Source: Sulfurovum sp.
Lineage (GTDB): Bacteria > Campylobacterota > Campylobacteria > Campylobacterales > Sulfurovaceae
DNA length: 5,958 bases
Direction of reading: 5' to 3'
NCBI GenBank assembly: GCA_015490315.1
Contig: WFYB01000144.1
Location: 1 to 5,958 of the forward strand
Shown here: positions 4,505 to 5,958 of the stretch, piece after piece
How the letters are laid out: each line of letters begins with the position of its first letter
Numbering within the stretch: the first letter of the stretch is position 1
The notes under the pieces: model-generated
Database searches by the model: none
The model's input: only the letters and a program-made list of their open reading frames with translations
What the model was told of the DNA's origin: nothing
Position numbers and translations under genes: made by a program

Positions 4505-5958
4505 CTACCCCTTGCCTAAGCGCTTAATAAGATGATCGGCAACCCGCAACGCATTGGCATAGATCGTCCAGCTGTAGGCGACAGAACCGCCTGTAGGCAT
4601 GAAGCTCGCATCAACCACATAGAGATTGGCAAGGTCATGCGCGCGGCAGTACCTGTCAAGCACGGATCTCTTGGGATCATCACCGAAACGGCACCCTCCC
4701 GCAACGAGATTCTGAGACGGTGCAGCGGAGACCGAAGAGTAGATCTCTTCAGCACCCATCTCTTCAAGGATCGCTTCACATTTTTTCGCGATATACCTGC
4801 CTACTTTGAGATCGTGAGGATGTCCCTCGACACGCAACCTGCCTACAGGCATACCGTATTTGTCTTTGTGTTTGGGATCAACACTGACAAAACAGTTGTC
4901 ATTGGGCAGCCAGTCGTTAAAGATCTCAAAACGGATACTTTTGCCCTCCGAAAAACGCTTGACCAGTCTCTCACCCAGCTCTTTCCCCCAGATATAGCGT
5001 CCTTCTCTGACATTGTCTTTTCTGGCACGGGAGATGATATTTTGGTGCTCGAACATCCACTCTACCGATCCCCCCTTGAACTTGCCGTCCCACCAGTCAT
5101 CTACAAAATACCAATCCAGAATCGAACGGTTGACAAAGAGCCCCGTTTGCATCAACTCCTCAAAACGGATCTCCTTGAGACGCTTTTTACTCAGAATGCC
5201 CTGCCCCGATCCTCCTCCGGAAAAGAGAAGGTTTTTGCCCAGTTCACCGCTGCTGTTGCCAAGACCGTCGGGGTGGTCCTTGTTGGCAGAGTTGAGCAGC
5301 AGACGTGCACTCTCATGCGCCTGTGCCGCAACGACAAAGGTATCACCATAGACCTTCCGCTCTTCTCCTGTCACTGTATCGACCACCTCGGCATAAGCGA
5401 CTCGATCCTTCTGCTTTGTATGCAGACGCTTGACATGGCTGTTTGTCATTAATGTCAAGTTGCCTGTTGCCAGTGCAGGTTTAACAAAGGCTTCTCGCGC
5501 ACTCCCCTTCGCACCCGAGCTACACCCATAACTGCCGCAAAAGTTGGAGTAGTAGCAGGCATGGCGATCGGGTGTATCTTGCGAAAGTACCGCGCGCGGG
5601 GTGACAAGCGGGGTGATCCCAAGCTTGCGGCAGCTCTTGTCAAGCAGCTTGACAACGGCATTCTCTCTGGTCGGCGGCTGAGGGAAGTCGGGGGTCGAAC
5701 GCGGAGGCTCGTAAGGGTGGGGGACATAGTGCCCCGATATCCCTACCAACTTCTCTGCCAAGGTATAGTAGGGCTCCAGCTCTTCGTAAGAGATCGGCCA
5801 GTCAACCACATTGGCACCTTTGATCTCGCCATACTTGCTTTTGAGCCTAAAGTCATCCGGATGAAGGCGATGGAACATACCGCTCATAAAGTTGGAGGAG
5901 CCCCCGACAATATTGCCGTTCCAGAAACTCCAGCCAGACTCATAGGTCGGTGTGCCTA
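4505..5958 (-). CDS. GMC-family flavoprotein dehydrogenase, N-terminus beyond window
   Basis: The frame is open to the right edge, adding 23 codons before the Met at 5887, so that Met is internal and 483 residues are visible. The unseen N-terminus should hold the GxGxxG FAD-binding motif. Right at the edge is GNIVGGSS, the GMC signature, followed by FHRLHPDDF and DWPISYEELEPYY, typical of the gluconate/fructose-dehydrogenase-like branch, which oxidises polyol or sugar-type alcohols and passes electrons to the respiratory chain. Counting from Met 5887, CYYSNFCGSYGC (Cys111, 117, 122) resembles the cysteine cluster that holds a 3Fe-4S centre in some FAD glucose dehydrogenases. The C-terminal FAD-binding part (about 385-456) contains GGCRFGDDP, NLYVVDASFMPTGG and TIYANALRVADHL. 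The usual catalytic histidine positions appear to be Leu/Asn (about 393-394) and Tyr438. Substrate is unknown. The gene ends about 60 nt upstream of the aptamer with no obvious terminator. Confidence 0.85.
   Translation of the reverse strand, partial: GTPTYESGWSFWNGNIVGGSSNFMSGMFHRLHPDDFRLKSKYGEIKGANVVDWPISYEELEPYYTLAEKLVGISGHYVPHPYEPPRSTPDFPQPPTRENAVVKLLDKSCRKLGITPLVTPRAVLSQDTPDRHACYYSNFCGSYGCSSGAKGSAREAFVKPALATGNLTLMTNSHVKRLHTKQKDRVAYAEVVDTVTGEERKVYGDTFVVAAQAHESARLLLNSANKDHPDGLGNSSGELGKNLLFSGGGSGQGILSKKRLKEIRFEELMQTGLFVNRSILDWYFVDDWWDGKFKGGSVEWMFEHQNIISRARKDNVREGRYIWGKELGERLVKRFSEGKSIRFEIFNDWLPNDNCFVSVDPKHKDKYGMPVGRLRVEGHPHDLKVGRYIAKKCEAILEEMGAEEIYSSVSAAPSQNLVAGGCRFGDDPKRSVLDRYCRAHDLANLYVVDASFMPTGGSVAYSWTIYANALRVADHLIKRLGKG

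Noticed and set aside
4480..4510. T-run after the GMC gene as an intrinsic terminator
   Set aside because: A 9-T run is present on the minus strand but no stable hairpin precedes it.
4532..5452. 306-codon open frame on the plus strand
   Set aside because: It lies antisense inside the GMC gene, has no recognisable domain and reflects the codon bias of the real frame.

Overview
The window looks like chromosomal DNA of a Campylobacterota (epsilonproteobacterial) bacterium, most likely of the Sulfurovum/Sulfurimonas type. This is inferred from the tRNA order Gly-Leu-Cys-Ser, a short IlvD of about 563 residues, AT-rich spacers and moderate-GC genes. No rRNA or other decisive marker is present, so the genus is a guess.

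Layout. Positions 1-695 hold no gene I can defend: the stretch has several 7-8 bp hairpins and a start-less 62-codon open frame on the minus strand that may be a gene remnant. Positions 696-1144 carry four minus-strand tRNA genes (in transcription order Gly-GCC, Leu-TAA, Cys-GCA, Ser-TGA), each with an encoded CCA. A spacer of 137 bp contains two back-to-back promoters, one for the tRNAs and one for ilvD. The ilvD gene (1282-2973, plus strand) encodes dihydroxyacid dehydratase of isoleucine/valine/leucine biosynthesis and shows the signature of the oxygen-labile E. coli-type Fe-S enzyme. It converges on a minus-strand gene (3054-4184, TTG start) for an exported peptidoglycan hydrolase with two LysM domains, a very basic linker and an NlpC/P60 catalytic domain. 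At the right edge a GMC-family flavoprotein dehydrogenase (4505 to beyond 5958, minus strand) is cut by the window.

The most interesting stretch is the 320-bp gap between the GMC gene and the hydrolase gene. On the minus strand, about 4372-4446, it matches the core of the GEMM-I (cyclic-di-GMP-I) riboswitch aptamer: the conserved AAACC, a 6-bp stem with a GUGA tetraloop, GGGACG, AAAG, and a closing GCCGaGTTcGCC. The RNA would be transcribed toward the LysM-NlpC/P60 gene, which suggests cyclic-dinucleotide control of cell-wall remodelling. Nearer the gene lie a probable -10 box and three inverted repeats built on a GATTAA-like half-site, so there may be a second layer of control at transcription initiation. 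The amino-acid biosynthesis gene, tRNAs and GMC enzyme are not obviously connected to that circuit.
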